Source: Paenibacillus sp. BSR1-1 (GTDB lineage: Bacteria > Bacillota > Bacilli > Bacillales > Cytobacillaceae). Taken from it: 64,000 nucleotides of DNA. The notes under the pieces are model-generated. The model was not told the origin of the DNA and ran no database searches. It saw nothing but the letters and a program-made list of their open reading frames with translations. The translations under genes and the position numbers were made by a program. Positions 26,407 through 36,524 of this stretch are shown piece after piece (the stretch's first letter is position 1; each line of letters begins with the position of its first letter). The stretch covers positions 204,879-268,878 of the forward strand of contig NZ_JAQMWQ010000006.1 of NCBI RefSeq assembly GCF_030403775.1. The letters are read 5' to 3'.

Positions 26407-27951
26407 ATGCAAGCGTATACACACGAACCATTTACAAATTTCGCAGATGAAAAGAATATTAAAGCTTTTGAAGAGGCACTAGCATATGTCCAATCACAGT
26501 TAGGAACTCATTACCCAGTGGTCATTGGCGGTGAAAAGATTACGACCGAAGAAAAAATCGTTTCTATTAATCCGGCTAATAAAGAAGAGGTGATTGGCAG
26601 CGTTTCAATGGCAGATCAAGAATTAGCGGAAAAAGCGATGACTGCGGCATTGACAGCTTTTGAAACTTGGAAAACATGGAAACCGGAGCACCGAGCTAAT
26701 ATCTTATTCCGAGCTGCTGCCATCATGCGCCGCCGAAAGCATGAATTTTCTAGTTATCTAGTAAAAGAAGCAGGAAAGCCGTGGAAAGAAGCAGATGCTG
26801 ATACAGCGGAAGCGATTGACTTCATTGAATACTATGGCAGACAAATGTTGAAAATCAAAGAGGGTGTACCAGTTCAAAGTCGTGCTGGGGAATATAACCA
26901 ATTTAGCTATATACCACTAGGTGTCGGGATCATTATTTCACCATTTAATTTCCCATTAGCGATTATGGCAGGTACAACAGTGGCAGCAATTGTTTCTGGT
27001 AATACCGTTCTATTAAAGCCAGCAAACTCTACGCCGATTGTTGCTGCAAAATTTGTTGAGTTAATGCATGAAGCAGGGCTGCCAAGTGGTGTATTAAACT
27101 TTGTCCCAGGCAGTGGCGCAAAAATTGGTGATTATCTCGTGGACCATCCGAAAACACGTTTTGTATCTTTCACAGGTTCACGTGAGGTGGGCTGCCGTAT
27201 TTATGAGCGTGCTGCCAAGGTAAATCCAGGACAAATTTGGTTAAAACGTGTAATTGCAGAAATGGGCGGTAAAGACACAGTGGTTGTCGATAATGATGCT
27301 GATTTAGATTTAGCTGCAGCATCCATCGTTTATTCGGCTTTTGGTTTCTCAGGTCAAAAATGTTCTGCAGGCTCTCGGGCTGTCGTTCATCAGGATGTTT
27401 ATGATGAAGTACTCGAAAAAGCTGTTGCCTTAACGAAACAACTTAAACTAGGAAACCCGGAATCTCTTGAAACTTATATGGGACCAGTAATTGATGAGAA
27501 ATCGTTCAAGAAAATCATGAACTATATCGAAATTGGTAAGGAAGAAGGCAGGCTCATGACTGGTGGAGAAGGAGACGACTCAACTGGTTATTACATTCAA
27601 CCAACGATATTTGCGGATCTAGATGAAAATGCCCGCCTGATGCAGGAAGAAATTTTCGGGCCGGTTGTGACATTCTGTAAAGCACGTGATTTTGACCATA
27701 TGATGCAGGTTGCCAATAATACAGACTATGGTTTAACAGGGGCATTAATCTCAAACAACCGCGAACATATTGAAAGAGCCCGCGCGGAATTCCATGTTGG
27801 AAACCTTTATTTTAACCGCACATGTACCGGCGCAATTGTTGGTTATCAGCCATTTGGAGGATTCAATATGTCAGGAACAGATTCTAAAGCAGGCGGTCCT
27901 GATTACTTACTGCTTCATATGCAGGCAAAAACAACATCAGAAATGCTCTAA
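26407..27951 (+). CDS. rocA: L-glutamate gamma-semialdehyde (1-pyrroline-5-carboxylate) dehydrogenase
   Basis: The 514-residue enzyme belongs to the aldehyde dehydrogenase superfamily, RocA group. The catalytic Cys lies in [11 protein letters not shown] near residue 321 and the general-base Glu in VIAEMGGKD near residue 287. NAD-binding segments [11 protein letters not shown] and PFNFPLAIM are present. It oxidises glutamate semialdehyde, made from ornithine by RocD, to glutamate. It is the first gene after the sigma-54 promoter, and AAAGGAGGT precedes the ATG. Confidence 0.95.
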   Translation: MQAYTHEPFTNFADEKNIKAFEEALAYVQSQLGTHYPVVIGGEKITTEEKIVSINPANKEEVIGSVSMADQELAEKAMTAALTAFETWKTWKPEHRANILFRAAAIMRRRKHEFSSYLVKEAGKPWKEADADTAEAIDFIEYYGRQMLKIKEGVPVQSRAGEYNQFSYIPLGVGIIISPFNFPLAIMAGTTVAAIVSGNTVLLKPANSTPIVAAKFVELMHEAGLPSGVLNFVPGSGAKIGDYLVDHPKTRFVSFTGSREVGCRIYERAAKVNPGQIWLKRVIAEMGGKDTVVVDNDADLDLAAASIVYSAFGFSGQKCSAGSRAVVHQDVYDEVLEKAVALTKQLKLGNPESLETYMGPVIDEKSFKKIMNYIEIGKEEGRLMTGGEGDDSTGYYIQPTIFADLDENARLMQEEIFGPVVTFCKARDFDHMMQVANNTDYGLTGALISNNREHIERARAEFHVGNLYFNRTCTGAIVGYQPFGGFNMSGTDSKAGGPDYLLLHMQAKTTSEML

Positions 27952-27977
27952 GGCATGTAAATAAGGAGGAAAAGAAT

Positions 27978-29180
27978 ATGAACGGAACAACAACAAAATC
28001 AACGACAATTATTGAACAAACTCACAAATTCGGTGCAAATAATTATCATCCGCTGCCAATCGTAATTGCTAAAGCAGAAGGTGTATGGGTAGAAAATCCA
28101 GAAGGTAATCGTTACATGGATATGCTTAGTGCCTATTCTGCCGTTAACCAAGGGCACCGCCATCCTAAAATTATTCAAGCATTAAAAGACCAAGCAGATA
28201 AAGTGACCTTAACATCTCGTGCCTTTCATAATGATCAGCTTGGACCATGGTACGAAAAAATTTGTAAGCTGACAAATAAAGATATGGCTCTTCCAATGAA
28301 CACAGGAGCAGAAGCGGTTGAGACAGCTCTAAAAGCTGCTCGACGCTGGGGTTATGATGTAAAGGGAATTACTGAAAATCAAGCTGAGATTATTGCTTGT
28401 ACAGGAAACTTCCACGGCCGGACAATGGGTGCTGTTTCATTATCCTCTGATCCTGAGTATAAGCGTGGATTCGGACCAATGCTTCCAGGAATTAAATTGA
28501 TTCCTTATGGTGATCTTGAAGCGTTAAAGGCAGCAATTACCCCAAATACAGCAGCTTTCTTAATGGAACCAATTCAAGGTGAAGCTGGAATTCTCTTACC
28601 ACCTGAAGGATTTTTAAAGGCAGCATCAGATTTATGTAAAGAAAACAATGTCTTATTTATTGCTGATGAGATCCAAGTTGGGTTAGCGCGTACAGGAAAA
28701 ATGTTTGCCTGTGATTGGGAAGAAGTGGAGCCAGATATGTTGATCCTAGGAAAAGCACTAGGAGGCGGAGTGTTCCCAATTTCTTGTGTTGTGGCTAACT
28801 CTGATGTTTTAGGCGTCTTTAACCCAGGTTCACATGGATCCACATTTGGCGGAAATCCACTTGCTTGCGCAGTTTCCCTGGCAGCATTAGATGTCATTGA
28901 AGAAGAAAAATTGGCGGAACGCTCTTTGGAACTAGGTAAATACTTCCTTGACCAATTAAAAACAATTAACAATCCGATGATTAAAGAAGTACGCGGTAAA
29001 GGCTTGTTTATCGGTGTTGAATTAACAGAAGAAGCAAGACCATATTGCGAAAAATTAAAAGAAGAAGGCTTATTATGTAAAGAAACACATGATACCGTAA
29101 TTCGCTTTGCGCCGCCGCTAGTCATTTCAAAAGAAGAAATCGACTGGGCCATTGCAAAAATTAAAGCAGTATTATCGTAA
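27978..29180 (+). CDS. rocD: Ornithine aminotransferase
   Basis: A 400-residue class-III PLP aminotransferase. The PLP Lys is in [15 protein letters not shown] near residue 255, preceded by [15 protein letters not shown]. The opening [29 protein letters not shown] is typical of ornithine aminotransferases. It moves the delta-amino group of ornithine to 2-oxoglutarate and so supplies the RocA substrate. It follows rocA after 26 bases with AAGGAGG. Confidence 0.95.
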   Translation: MNGTTTKSTTIIEQTHKFGANNYHPLPIVIAKAEGVWVENPEGNRYMDMLSAYSAVNQGHRHPKIIQALKDQADKVTLTSRAFHNDQLGPWYEKICKLTNKDMALPMNTGAEAVETALKAARRWGYDVKGITENQAEIIACTGNFHGRTMGAVSLSSDPEYKRGFGPMLPGIKLIPYGDLEALKAAITPNTAAFLMEPIQGEAGILLPPEGFLKAASDLCKENNVLFIADEIQVGLARTGKMFACDWEEVEPDMLILGKALGGGVFPISCVVANSDVLGVFNPGSHGSTFGGNPLACAVSLAALDVIEEEKLAERSLELGKYFLDQLKTINNPMIKEVRGKGLFIGVELTEEARPYCEKLKEEGLLCKETHDTVIRFAPPLVISKEEIDWAIAKIKAVLS

Positions 29181-29225
29181 TAATTTTTAAATAAACCATA
29201 ACTTATAATACGACGGGGTGCCGAA

Positions 29226-30518
29226 ATGTCTGCTAACAAAGTGGTAGATGAAATTACGAAAGACCAGCAAAAAGAGCAAGAATCATTAAATTTATTTTTA
29301 TCAACACAAACAGTCATCCAAAAAGCACTTAATAAATTAGGCTATACAACCGAAATGTATGAATTATTGAAAGAACCAATTCGTTTATTAACAGTTCGGA
29401 TTCCGGTTCGAATGGATGACGGTTCGGTTAAAATTTTCACTGGATATCGCTCTCAGCATAATGATGCAGTGGGACCAACAAAAGGCGGCGTCCGCTTCCA
29501 TCCTGAGGTAGACGAAGAAGAAGTAAAAGCTTTATCAATTTGGATGAGCTTAAAGTGCGGAATTACAGATCTTCCATATGGCGGCGGTAAAGGAGGTATT
29601 ATTTGCGACCCGCGTAAAATGTCCTTCAGAGAGCTTGAAAGATTAAGCCGCGGATATGTTCGTGCCATTAGTCAAATTGTCGGTCCAACAAAAGATATTC
29701 CAGCTCCGGATGTCTACACGAATTCGCAAATTATGGCCTGGATGATGGATGAGTACAGCCGTTTACGCGAGTTTGATTCACCAGGGTTTATTACTGGAAA
29801 ACCGATTGTTTTAGGAGGATCACAAGGCCGTGAAACTGCGACTGCCCGAGGCGTAACCATCTGTATTGAAGAAGCGGTCAAGAAAAAAGGTATCGAGCTA
29901 AAAGGGGCACGCGTTGTTATTCAAGGATTTGGGAATGCCGGAAGCTTCTTAGCGAAATTTATGCATGATGCCGGAGCAAAAGTTGTCGCTGTTTCTGACG
30001 TAAATGGTGCTGTTTACGATCCGAACGGATTAGATATTGATTACTTGCTCGATAGAAGGGACAGTTTCGGCTCTTTCTCACAATTATTTAAAAATACGAT
30101 TACGAATAAAGAACTGCTTGAATTAGACTGTGATATCCTTGTTCCTGCAGCCATTTCCAACCAAATTACGGCGGAAAATGCAGCGAATATTAAGGCATCC
30201 ATCGTTGTGGAAGCGGCAAATGGACCAACATCACTTGAGGCAACAACAATTCTGACAGAACGTGGTGTCCTGCTTGTTCCAGATATTTTAGCAAGTGCCG
30301 GGGGTGTAACAGTCTCTTATTTTGAATGGGTGCAAAATAATCAAGGCTACTATTGGTCAGAAGAAGAAGTGAATGAAAAACTGGCAAAGGTTATGGTTGG
30401 TTCTTTTGAAAATATTTATCAAACTGCTGAAACACACCAAGTAGATATGCGTTTAGCTGCTTATATGGTTGGTATTAAAAAAGTGGCCGAGGCATCAAGG
30501 TTCCGCGGCTGGGTATAA
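29226..30518 (+). CDS. rocG: Glutamate dehydrogenase, catabolic (RocG-like)
   Basis: The 430-residue enzyme matches RocG closely in my reading: the opening LNLFLSTQTVIQKALNKLGY, substrate segment GPTKGGVRFHP, catalytic Lys in LPYGGGKGGIICDP, and the nucleotide-binding loop VIQGFGNAGSFLAKFMHDAG. It turns the glutamate made by RocA into 2-oxoglutarate and ammonia. In B. subtilis rocG is separate from rocABC and rocDEF; here it follows rocD after 45 bases. GudB is the close paralogue and cannot be fully excluded. Confidence 0.92.
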   Translation: MSANKVVDEITKDQQKEQESLNLFLSTQTVIQKALNKLGYTTEMYELLKEPIRLLTVRIPVRMDDGSVKIFTGYRSQHNDAVGPTKGGVRFHPEVDEEEVKALSIWMSLKCGITDLPYGGGKGGIICDPRKMSFRELERLSRGYVRAISQIVGPTKDIPAPDVYTNSQIMAWMMDEYSRLREFDSPGFITGKPIVLGGSQGRETATARGVTICIEEAVKKKGIELKGARVVIQGFGNAGSFLAKFMHDAGAKVVAVSDVNGAVYDPNGLDIDYLLDRRDSFGSFSQLFKNTITNKELLELDCDILVPAAISNQITAENAANIKASIVVEAANGPTSLEATTILTERGVLLVPDILASAGGVTVSYFEWVQNNQGYYWSEEEVNEKLAKVMVGSFENIYQTAETHQVDMRLAAYMVGIKKVAEASRFRGWV

Positions 30519-30604
30519 AAACGTAAAATTTTTATGGTAACTTAACTTTCGCCTATTAGCAAAAACCGCAATGACGAACGAAATCATTATAGGAGTGAAA
30601 AAAT

Positions 30605-30859
30605 TTGCGAATGGTAATGGAAACTATTTACAGTCCTTGTTCCGGCACCGTAGAAAAAGTTTTAACTAAAGAGAACAATCATGTGTATGAGTGGGAAAGA
30701 TTGTTCTTAATTAAAACCCATAATGGTAAGATTGAAGAGATTTCGATTGGCATAAGCGGTCATATTACATCGCTGCATGTAAAGCAGGGCCAAAGAGTTA
30801 CCAAAGAAACTTCTCTAGCAATTATTCAAGATGATCTATTAATTACAGGCAGTGATTAA
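30605..30859 (+). CDS. Small biotinyl/lipoyl-like domain protein without the attachment lysine
   Basis: The 84-residue protein folds, by pattern, as one biotinyl/lipoyl hammerhead: YSPCSGTVEKVL, then ISIGISGHITSLHVKQGQRVTKETSLAII. In carriers the half-turn between the two halves has MKM with the modified Lys; here the aligned stretch reads NGK (my alignment puts Gly at the Lys position). The TTG at 30605 is chosen because AGGAG lies nine bases before it, while the ATG at 30611 is too far. It sits between rocG and rocE and probably shares the rocA transcript. Its role in the pathway is unknown. Confidence 0.7.
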   Translation: MRMVMETIYSPCSGTVEKVLTKENNHVYEWERLFLIKTHNGKIEEISIGISGHITSLHVKQGQRVTKETSLAIIQDDLLITGSD

Positions 30860-30869
30860 AAAAAAGATG

Positions 30870-30903
30870 CTCTTCCCATTTTTTATGGGAAGAGTATTTT
30901 TGC
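30870..30903 (+). terminator. Terminator ending the rocA-rocG transcript
   Basis: CTCTTCCCAT and ATGGGAAGAG form a 10-bp stem followed by TATTTTTG. It isolates rocE, which has its own sigma-54 promoter. Confidence 0.85.
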
Positions 30904-30919
30904 ATTCAAAGTGCAAAAT
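30898..30919. promoter_or_regulatory. Candidate RocR site upstream of rocE
   Basis: TTTTGCA and TGCAAAA form an inverted repeat around a 7-base spacer, about 70-90 bases before the -24 element. It uses the same half-sites as the palindrome before rocA but in outward order, so its assignment is less sure. The rest of the 30860-31194 gap holds the promoter and an AT-rich leader. Confidence 0.45.
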
Positions 30920-30988
30920 ATTTATAAAATCTGCAAAAAAAATTGGCATAATTGTTCGAAAAATGTTCATAAATTAGGATTTAGAAAG

Positions 30989-31006
30989 TTGGCATAGAAA
31001 TTGCAT
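30989..31006 (+). promoter_or_regulatory. Sigma-54 (-24/-12) promoter of rocE
   Basis: TTGGCATAGAAATTGCAT has the GG and GC pairs 12 bases apart, like the rocA promoter. Transcription should start near 31018, which leaves a leader of about 175 bases before rocE. Confidence 0.85.
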
Positions 31007-31194
31007 TTATATAAAGTAGAAATAGTGATTAATTTAGAAAGATTTGGTCGTTGATAAATTTCGACAAATATTTTAATCTTTCATTTGTGACAGGAAGGTG
31101 TAAAACTTTCTATTACAAAAATTATCCTATTTTATCATAATTCGTCTTAATTTTGAAAGCGTATTCTTCATCAAGGGAACAAGGAGGAAATTTA

Positions 31195-32637
31195 ATGAAT
31201 TTACCGGAAAACAATGCATCACATGAATTACAAAGAACGATGAAGTCCAGACATCTGTTTATGATTTCACTTGGAGGAGTTATCGGATCAGGACTATTCC
31301 TTGGCTCAGGATATACGATTAGCCAAGCAGGACCAACAGGTGCCATTCTTTCCTATATTGTCGGCGGCTTAATCATGTTTTTGACCATGGTATGTCTGGG
31401 TGAACTATCCGTAGCCATGCCTGTCTCAGGGTCTTTCCAAACATATACGACTAAATTTATTGGACCAGGAACAGGTTTCGCACTTGGATGGCTATACTGG
31501 CTCGGGTGGTCTGTTACGGTTGCGCTAGAATTATTGTCTGCCGGTCAGCTTATGCAAAGATGGTTTCCTCATTCACCGATTTGGATTTGGTGTGCGATCT
31601 TTGCCATTTTATTATTTGCACTAAATGCACTTTCAGCAAAAGCGTTTGGGGAAGCAGAATTTTGGTTTTCCAGCATTAAAATTTTAGCCATTATTATGTT
31701 TATTGTTTTAGGCGGCGCTGCCATGTTCGGTCTAATTCACATGAAAGGCGGACATGCTGCACCATTTTTATCTAATTTTACAGCACATGGGATTATGCCG
31801 CACGGATTCACTGCACTAATTGTTACCATGCTTGCGGTCAACTTTTCGTTCCAAGGGACCGAATTAATTGGTATCGCAGCAGGTGAAAGTGATGACCCGG
31901 AGAAAACCATTCCAAAATCAATTAGACAAACGGTTTGGCGTACACTGTTCTTCTTCGTATTAGCAATCTTTGTAGTAGCTGGGTTAATTCCGATGGAAAA
32001 AGCGGGAGTTGTCGAAAGTCCATTTGTTGTCGTTTTTGATAGTATCGGTATCCCTTATGCCGCTGATATTATGAACTTTGTTATTCTAACTGCCTTGCTA
32101 TCTGTTGCGAACTCAGGTCTTTATGCGGCAACACGTATGCTTTATGCGATGTCTAAAGAAAAAATGACCAGTCCAAAGCTCACAAAAGTAAGCAAAAGTG
32201 GAGTTCCACTTAACGCTTTATTTTTTACAATCGGTATTGCACTTTTATCCTTACTTTCAGGATTTTTTGCAGAAGAAACAGTCTTTATGTGGCTGCTCTC
32301 CGTAGCAGGATTAGGAGCACAAGTGGGATGGATTTCCATTACAGCTTCACAAATTGCTTTCCGGAGAAAGTTTATTCGCGAAGGCGGTAAAGTGGAAGAT
32401 CTTAAATTTAAGACACCTTTTTTTCCACTTCTCCCGATTATTGCATTAGTCTTAAATGTTTCCGTTCTTGTAAGTCTAGCTTTCGACCCTGACCAAAGGC
32501 TGGCATTATATCTTGGAGTTCCGTTTGTGGCTGCTTGTTACTTGATCTATCATTTTAAAATTAAAAAGAATCGTGAACAGGATGGGACCGAAGAACAAGA
32601 ACTTCAGCTTCAGGACAACAAAAAAATGATCATCTAA
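31195..32637 (+). CDS. rocE: Amino acid permease, RocE-like (arginine/ornithine)
   Basis: A 480-residue APC-family permease with 12 membrane helices. The opening [28 protein letters not shown] and the loops [24 protein letters not shown] and [20 protein letters not shown] match RocE very well. The ATG at 31195 has AAGGAGG before it, so a longer frame from 31153 is not used. It would import arginine or ornithine to feed the enzymes encoded upstream, under the same regulator. Confidence 0.92.
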   Translation: MNLPENNASHELQRTMKSRHLFMISLGGVIGSGLFLGSGYTISQAGPTGAILSYIVGGLIMFLTMVCLGELSVAMPVSGSFQTYTTKFIGPGTGFALGWLYWLGWSVTVALELLSAGQLMQRWFPHSPIWIWCAIFAILLFALNALSAKAFGEAEFWFSSIKILAIIMFIVLGGAAMFGLIHMKGGHAAPFLSNFTAHGIMPHGFTALIVTMLAVNFSFQGTELIGIAAGESDDPEKTIPKSIRQTVWRTLFFFVLAIFVVAGLIPMEKAGVVESPFVVVFDSIGIPYAADIMNFVILTALLSVANSGLYAATRMLYAMSKEKMTSPKLTKVSKSGVPLNALFFTIGIALLSLLSGFFAEETVFMWLLSVAGLGAQVGWISITASQIAFRRKFIREGGKVEDLKFKTPFFPLLPIIALVLNVSVLVSLAFDPDQRLALYLGVPFVAACYLIYHFKIKKNREQDGTEEQELQLQDNKKMII

Positions 32638-32676
32638 TTGTTGATTGGAGCGCAAATCAACAGCCAATTTGTTAGA

Positions 32677-32702
32677 CCGCTTGGGATTCCAAGCGGTTTT
32701 TT
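32677..32702 (+). terminator. Terminator after rocE
   Basis: CCGCTTGG and CCAAGCGG with a four-base loop are followed by six T. Confidence 0.88.
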
Positions 32703-32748
32703 GGATATTTCTATCCAAACTTCAAACAATAAAATTGAGGTGATAGAC

Positions 32749-32925
32749 ATGGGAGATTGGAATGAGCAGGCTGCTCCTAATAATAATTTGCCGCCAAAAA
32801 CAATTCGGTCATCAGAAATGCTGTTGGGGGACAAAGCAAATCATGCGTTCAAAGAGGTATTATCAGATGGCGGTGAGCGAGACCAGTTCATTAAACGCCA
32901 AAAAAACGACCTAAAAATGAAATAA
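32749..32925 (+). CDS. Small hypothetical protein
   Basis: A 58-residue hydrophilic protein (MGDWNEQAAPNNNLPPKTIR at the start) with GAGGTGA before the ATG and a terminator after it. It has no signal peptide or membrane segment. I do not recognise the family. The good ribosome binding site and flanking terminators support a real gene. Confidence 0.6.
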   Translation: MGDWNEQAAPNNNLPPKTIRSSEMLLGDKANHAFKEVLSDGGERDQFIKRQKNDLKMK

Positions 32926-32936
32926 TAGAAAAAATC

Positions 32937-32970
32937 AGTGACGATAGAAAATTTCGTCACTATTTTTCTT
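32937..32970 (+). terminator. Terminator after the small gene
   Basis: AGTGACGA and TCGTCACT form the stem, followed by ATTTTTCTTT. Confidence 0.8.
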
Positions 32971-33004
32971 TACAAATGAATTGGAACGATGTAGAATTTC
33001 TATG

Positions 33005-33023
33005 TACCTAATATTTCTAGGTA
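33005..33023. promoter_or_regulatory. Probable PadR operator
   Basis: TACCTA and TAGGTA form an inverted repeat with a 7-base spacer directly before the PadR gene and touching its ribosome binding site. It is well placed for autorepression. A related AT-rich imperfect repeat with ACCTAG lies at 34016-34041, upstream of the DUF4173 gene. Confidence 0.6.
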
Positions 33024-33032
33024 GGTGAGAAA

Positions 33033-33380
33033 ATGTTTAACCGCGAATTAGTGAAAGGCAGTACTTCGTTAATTTTATTGCAATTATTAAACGAGCGCGA
33101 TATGTACGGCTATGAATTAGTGAAAGAGCTGGAACAGCGCAGCGATAATGGCTTGAGCGTGAAAGAAGGGACCTTGTATCCGGCTTTGCACAAACTGGAG
33201 AAGCAGGAGTATATTGAATGCTATTGGCAGGAGCAAGAAAAAGGTCCCGCACGTAAATATTATCGAATTACAAATGCCGGAAAAGAACTGTTAGATGAGA
33301 AAACTCGCGAATGGCAGGATTTTGTTCAAGTTATGAATAAAGTAATTGGGAGATCGAAGCATGGAACGGTCAAAGAGTAG
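33033..33380 (+). CDS. PadR family transcriptional regulator
   Basis: The 115-residue protein has the PadR winged helix: [28 protein letters not shown], then [26 protein letters not shown] and the wing with [17 protein letters not shown]. Such short PadR proteins repress a membrane or transport gene encoded next to them. It overlaps the HAAS-type gene by 20 bases and probably controls that gene and the DUF4173 gene. Confidence 0.92.
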   Translation: MFNRELVKGSTSLILLQLLNERDMYGYELVKELEQRSDNGLSVKEGTLYPALHKLEKQEYIECYWQEQEKGPARKYYRITNAGKELLDEKTREWQDFVQVMNKVIGRSKHGTVKE

Positions 33381-33999
33381 GTTTCTTGATGAACTATCAA
33401 AAGGATTGATAAACCATAAAGAAAAAGAGAATATTCTTCTTGAATATGAATCCCATATTGAAGAAATCTTGGTTGAATCCTATGATTGTAATACTGAAGC
33501 TGAAATCTATAATAGAATTGTCTCCCGTTTGGGCAGTCCGGATGAGATTTCTGGCTTGTGGAATGAGGAGCTCTCGGTTACTCCTAGTAATATGAAATGG
33601 CTGTTCATTCTGTTAAATATCATCTTTTTCGGTGGAGGAAGCTTATTAACATTAGCCCATAATCTTTATCAATGGGAATGGCTGTCTGCTATTTGGCGCC
33701 AATTAACTGCAATTCCTATTCTTATTGCCTTTTTATACATGTTATTTTGGGCATTGCTCGGATATGAAATCGGCAAAGGTTTTGGTCATAAGGGGAAAAA
33801 CCTTTTAAGAAAAACGTTCTTACTTTCTCTAATTCCAAACTTATTGTTAATGGTTCTGACAGTATTTGAAATCATACCTCATTCATGGTTTGCACCATTA
33901 TTAACGAAAACATTTATTTTTGCTTGTATCATTTTTACCATTTTTCTTTATCCAATTAGCTGGTTTGGTTACCGCTGGGGAAGGAAAGCGTCGATATAA
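33361..33999 (+). CDS. HAAS/DUF1700-type membrane protein
   Basis: A 212-residue protein with an N-terminal helical domain ([30 protein letters not shown] to about residue 70, including [12 protein letters not shown]), typical of HAAS or DUF1700 proteins. Four hydrophobic segments follow. Genes of this family are usually coupled with a PadR regulator, as here. The ATG at 33361 follows GGGAG. The role is unknown; it may tune a partner membrane process. Confidence 0.8.
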   Translation: MERSKSRFLDELSKGLINHKEKENILLEYESHIEEILVESYDCNTEAEIYNRIVSRLGSPDEISGLWNEELSVTPSNMKWLFILLNIIFFGGGSLLTLAHNLYQWEWLSAIWRQLTAIPILIAFLYMLFWALLGYEIGKGFGHKGKNLLRKTFLLSLIPNLLLMVLTVFEIIPHSWFAPLLTKTFIFACIIFTIFLYPISWFGYRWGRKASI

Positions 34000-34015
34000 G
34001 CAGTTTTTTTTGAGT

Positions 34016-34041
34016 ATATACCTAGTAAAACTATATATATA
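34016..34041. promoter_or_regulatory. Second candidate PadR site
   Basis: TATATACCTAG and CTATATATA form an imperfect inverted repeat around TAAAA before the DUF4173 gene. It shares ACCTAG with the site before the PadR gene. AT-richness makes chance possible. Confidence 0.35.
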
Positions 34042-34068
34042 GAAAATCTACATAAAAGAGGGATGACG

Positions 34069-35529
34069 ATGGAAACAAAAATTAGTAAATCAGATTGGCT
34101 GTTTTTGGTTTTATGCTTACTGCTAGGTATTTTAGGGGAAGAAGCATTTTTCCAAGGTAAAATTGGCATTTCTTATTTTGTTTTTATTGCAGGTTTTTAC
34201 ACGGTATTTTTTTGGCGTTACCGCCGATACACTTTTTCTCATCAAAGAATAGGCTATCTGATTCTTTGTTGCATCTGGCTCCTGTCTGCAAGCTTTTTCT
34301 TGAACGACAACGAAGTTTTTTATGGACTTAATTTAATGGCAATTCCTTGCTTTGTCATCTTTCATCTTGTTTTAGTCACCAGCCCGAAACAAATGAAGTG
34401 GAATCAACTTGGAATGATTCCATATTTGTTTTCTATGCTTTTAGATTCAGTAAAATATAATGCGGCTTTTTCTAGTGTGTTTGCAAAGGGATTGAAACAA
34501 GGTGTTAACGAGGAGAAAGCCGTCATATGGAAAAAAGTACTTATTGGATTGGTCATTTCACTGCCCGTTTTATTTATCGTACTAAATTTACTCATGTCAG
34601 CTGATGTACAGTTTAAACGGATGATAGGAGATATACCGGATTGGTTCAACGTCATCGATGTAGAAAGTATTTTTAGGGTTGTAGTTATACTCTTTTATAC
34701 CGTTGGCTTTTTTGGATTCATGCAGATTCTTTCTAAAAAACAAATTAAAGTTATCAAACAGACCGTTAACGATCCAGGGTCCAAACTTGATTCAATTATT
34801 ACCATTACGGTTTTAATTGTAATCAATATGGTATATTTATTATTTACGATGGTTCAGTTTAAATATTTCTTCAGCGGTACTTTGCAAGGGGATTATACGT
34901 ACGCAGAATACGCACGAAAAGGCTTCTTTGAACTATTGTTTGTAACGATGATCAATTTATCGATTACTGTAGTTGTCCTGACCGTCGTTAATCATGGTGT
35001 TAATTTTGTAAAGCGGTTTATGCAAATATTGCTTACCATTTTGGTATTGGCTAGTTTTATTATGCTCATATCTGCCTTTATGCGTTTAGGCATGTACGAG
35101 GACGCCTATGGATTCACCTTTACCAGGATACTTGCCCATTCGTTCATGATATTCCTTGTTGTCATTTTCATGTATACGTTGGTCAAAGTTTGGGTTGAAA
35201 AACTGTCATTATTCCATTTTTACTTTATTTCCTCTTTAATTTATTTCACAGCCATCACAGTTATTGACTTAGATAAAATGGTGGTAAAGGAGAATATGGA
35301 TCGCTACAAGGAAAGCGGGAAGATCGATATATACTATCTCAACGACCTTTCCTACACAGGTGTAATGGGATTGATTGACCTTTATGAAAAGGATAAATCG
35401 ATAAAGGGACTAGAAGGAATATTGATTGAACGGAAGCAGCAGGCCCTAACAGAAAATAACCCTTGGCAGTCCTATAATTTAAAAAGAGAGCAGACATTCG
35501 CTAAGCTTAAGAAGCTTGATTTGAACTAG
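34069..35529 (+). CDS. DUF4173 multi-pass membrane protein
   Basis: A 486-residue protein with about 10-12 membrane helices, then a C-terminal soluble tail (about 400-486) with NMDRYKESGKIDIYYLNDLSYTGVMGLIDLYEK. This matches the DUF4173 pattern, in which the tail after the last helix carries conserved Asn, Arg and Tyr residues. The second ATG at 34069 is chosen because AGAGGG stands six bases before it and directly abuts the first ATG. Function unknown. Confidence 0.8.
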   Translation: METKISKSDWLFLVLCLLLGILGEEAFFQGKIGISYFVFIAGFYTVFFWRYRRYTFSHQRIGYLILCCIWLLSASFFLNDNEVFYGLNLMAIPCFVIFHLVLVTSPKQMKWNQLGMIPYLFSMLLDSVKYNAAFSSVFAKGLKQGVNEEKAVIWKKVLIGLVISLPVLFIVLNLLMSADVQFKRMIGDIPDWFNVIDVESIFRVVVILFYTVGFFGFMQILSKKQIKVIKQTVNDPGSKLDSIITITVLIVINMVYLLFTMVQFKYFFSGTLQGDYTYAEYARKGFFELLFVTMINLSITVVVLTVVNHGVNFVKRFMQILLTILVLASFIMLISAFMRLGMYEDAYGFTFTRILAHSFMIFLVVIFMYTLVKVWVEKLSLFHFYFISSLIYFTAITVIDLDKMVVKENMDRYKESGKIDIYYLNDLSYTGVMGLIDLYEKDKSIKGLEGILIERKQQALTENNPWQSYNLKREQTFAKLKKLDLN

Positions 35530-35530
35530 A

Positions 35531-35572
35531 AAAAAAGCATGCAAAAAAAAAATTGCATGCTTTTCTTTTTTT
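35531..35572 (+). terminator. Terminator after DUF4173 gene
   Basis: AAGCATGCAA and TTGCATGCTT pair, followed by TTCTTTTTT. Confidence 0.88.
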
Positions 35573-35648
35573 GTGTAACTTTTTCAAAAATATTTCGTCT
35601 ATCTAAATTGCGAATATTTTAAAAAGTTGATTTTTGTGGGGGGATGAA

Positions 35649-36524
35649 ATGAAAAGATTTTTACGTAATATTATTCGATTAGTTTTGATTATTGCAGGGT
35701 TCCTATTTATTTTTAAACTTCCATCCTTATTAGGAATTGGAAAAGACCATGTTGTGTTTAATTTTGAAACGTTTTGGTTGGGTGTGAGGTCAGATTTTCA
35801 ATCTTTATTTCGAATAAAGGATGCAGCCTATCTTTCGTTTTTTAAGCAATTGAACATTGCGGAAAGTTATCAGTATTCCATTACGATACTATTTTTTAGT
35901 TTAATTTTTATTATTTTCATGGGTTTGGTATTTGCAGTTTTGGTTATTCTTGCTCCGGAAAAGCTGAGAAATAGTTTAAAAAGTGGTATTAACTTTTTTG
36001 AAGCAGTCCCAGATTTGTTAGTGATTTTTTTATTTCAGTTTTTTGTCATAATACTATATAAAAAAACAGGAATTAAATTTTTACAGTTATATGGGGTTTT
36101 CGGTGCAAAGCCATACTTTGTCCCAATCATAACAGTCTCCTTCCTGCCTTTATTTTTATTGATTCAGTTTTTAATTAAGGTTATAACCGACGAACAATCC
36201 CAGCAATACGTGCTCTACGCGAAAGCCAAAGGAATCGGACGCCTTAGAACCCTGCTTTTACATATTATGAGAAACATTTTTCCACTTTCTGTATTACAGC
36301 TCAGAACCATTGTTTGGGTACTACTTTCCAATATTTATTTAGTTGAATATTTGTTTAACATTAATGGATTTACACAGCAATTTTTTAAAATCATTTCTAT
36401 GGGAGGAGATTTCGTCTCGCTCGTAGTCTGTTTGCTAATGTTTTCGATTCCATTGTTGGTCATTGAAGCAGCAGGCTGGACGATTTCAAAGTTAATAAGA
36501 GGGAAGGAGCGCGTATCTATATGA
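35649..36524 (+). CDS. OppB-type ABC permease, orphan
   Basis: The 291-residue membrane protein has the C-terminal half of an OppB-type permease, with an EAA-like loop QQYVLYAKAKGIGRLRTLLLHIMRN near residues 178-200. The N-terminal loop lacks the MQLVPGDP motif of standard OppB. GGGGGGATGAA precedes the ATG at 35649. It overlaps the next permease gene by four bases. No ATPase or binding protein lies nearby, so the pair must borrow them or act otherwise. Confidence 0.8.
   Translation: MKRFLRNIIRLVLIIAGFLFIFKLPSLLGIGKDHVVFNFETFWLGVRSDFQSLFRIKDAAYLSFFKQLNIAESYQYSITILFFSLIFIIFMGLVFAVLVILAPEKLRNSLKSGINFFEAVPDLLVIFLFQFFVIILYKKTGIKFLQLYGVFGAKPYFVPIITVSFLPLFLLIQFLIKVITDEQSQQYVLYAKAKGIGRLRTLLLHIMRNIFPLSVLQLRTIVWVLLSNIYLVEYLFNINGFTQQFFKIISMGGDFVSLVVCLLMFSIPLLVIEAAGWTISKLIRGKERVSI

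Noticed and set aside
28574..29317. Leftward frame of 247 codons opposite rocD
   Set aside because: It is antisense to two clear coding regions and has biased, non-natural composition.
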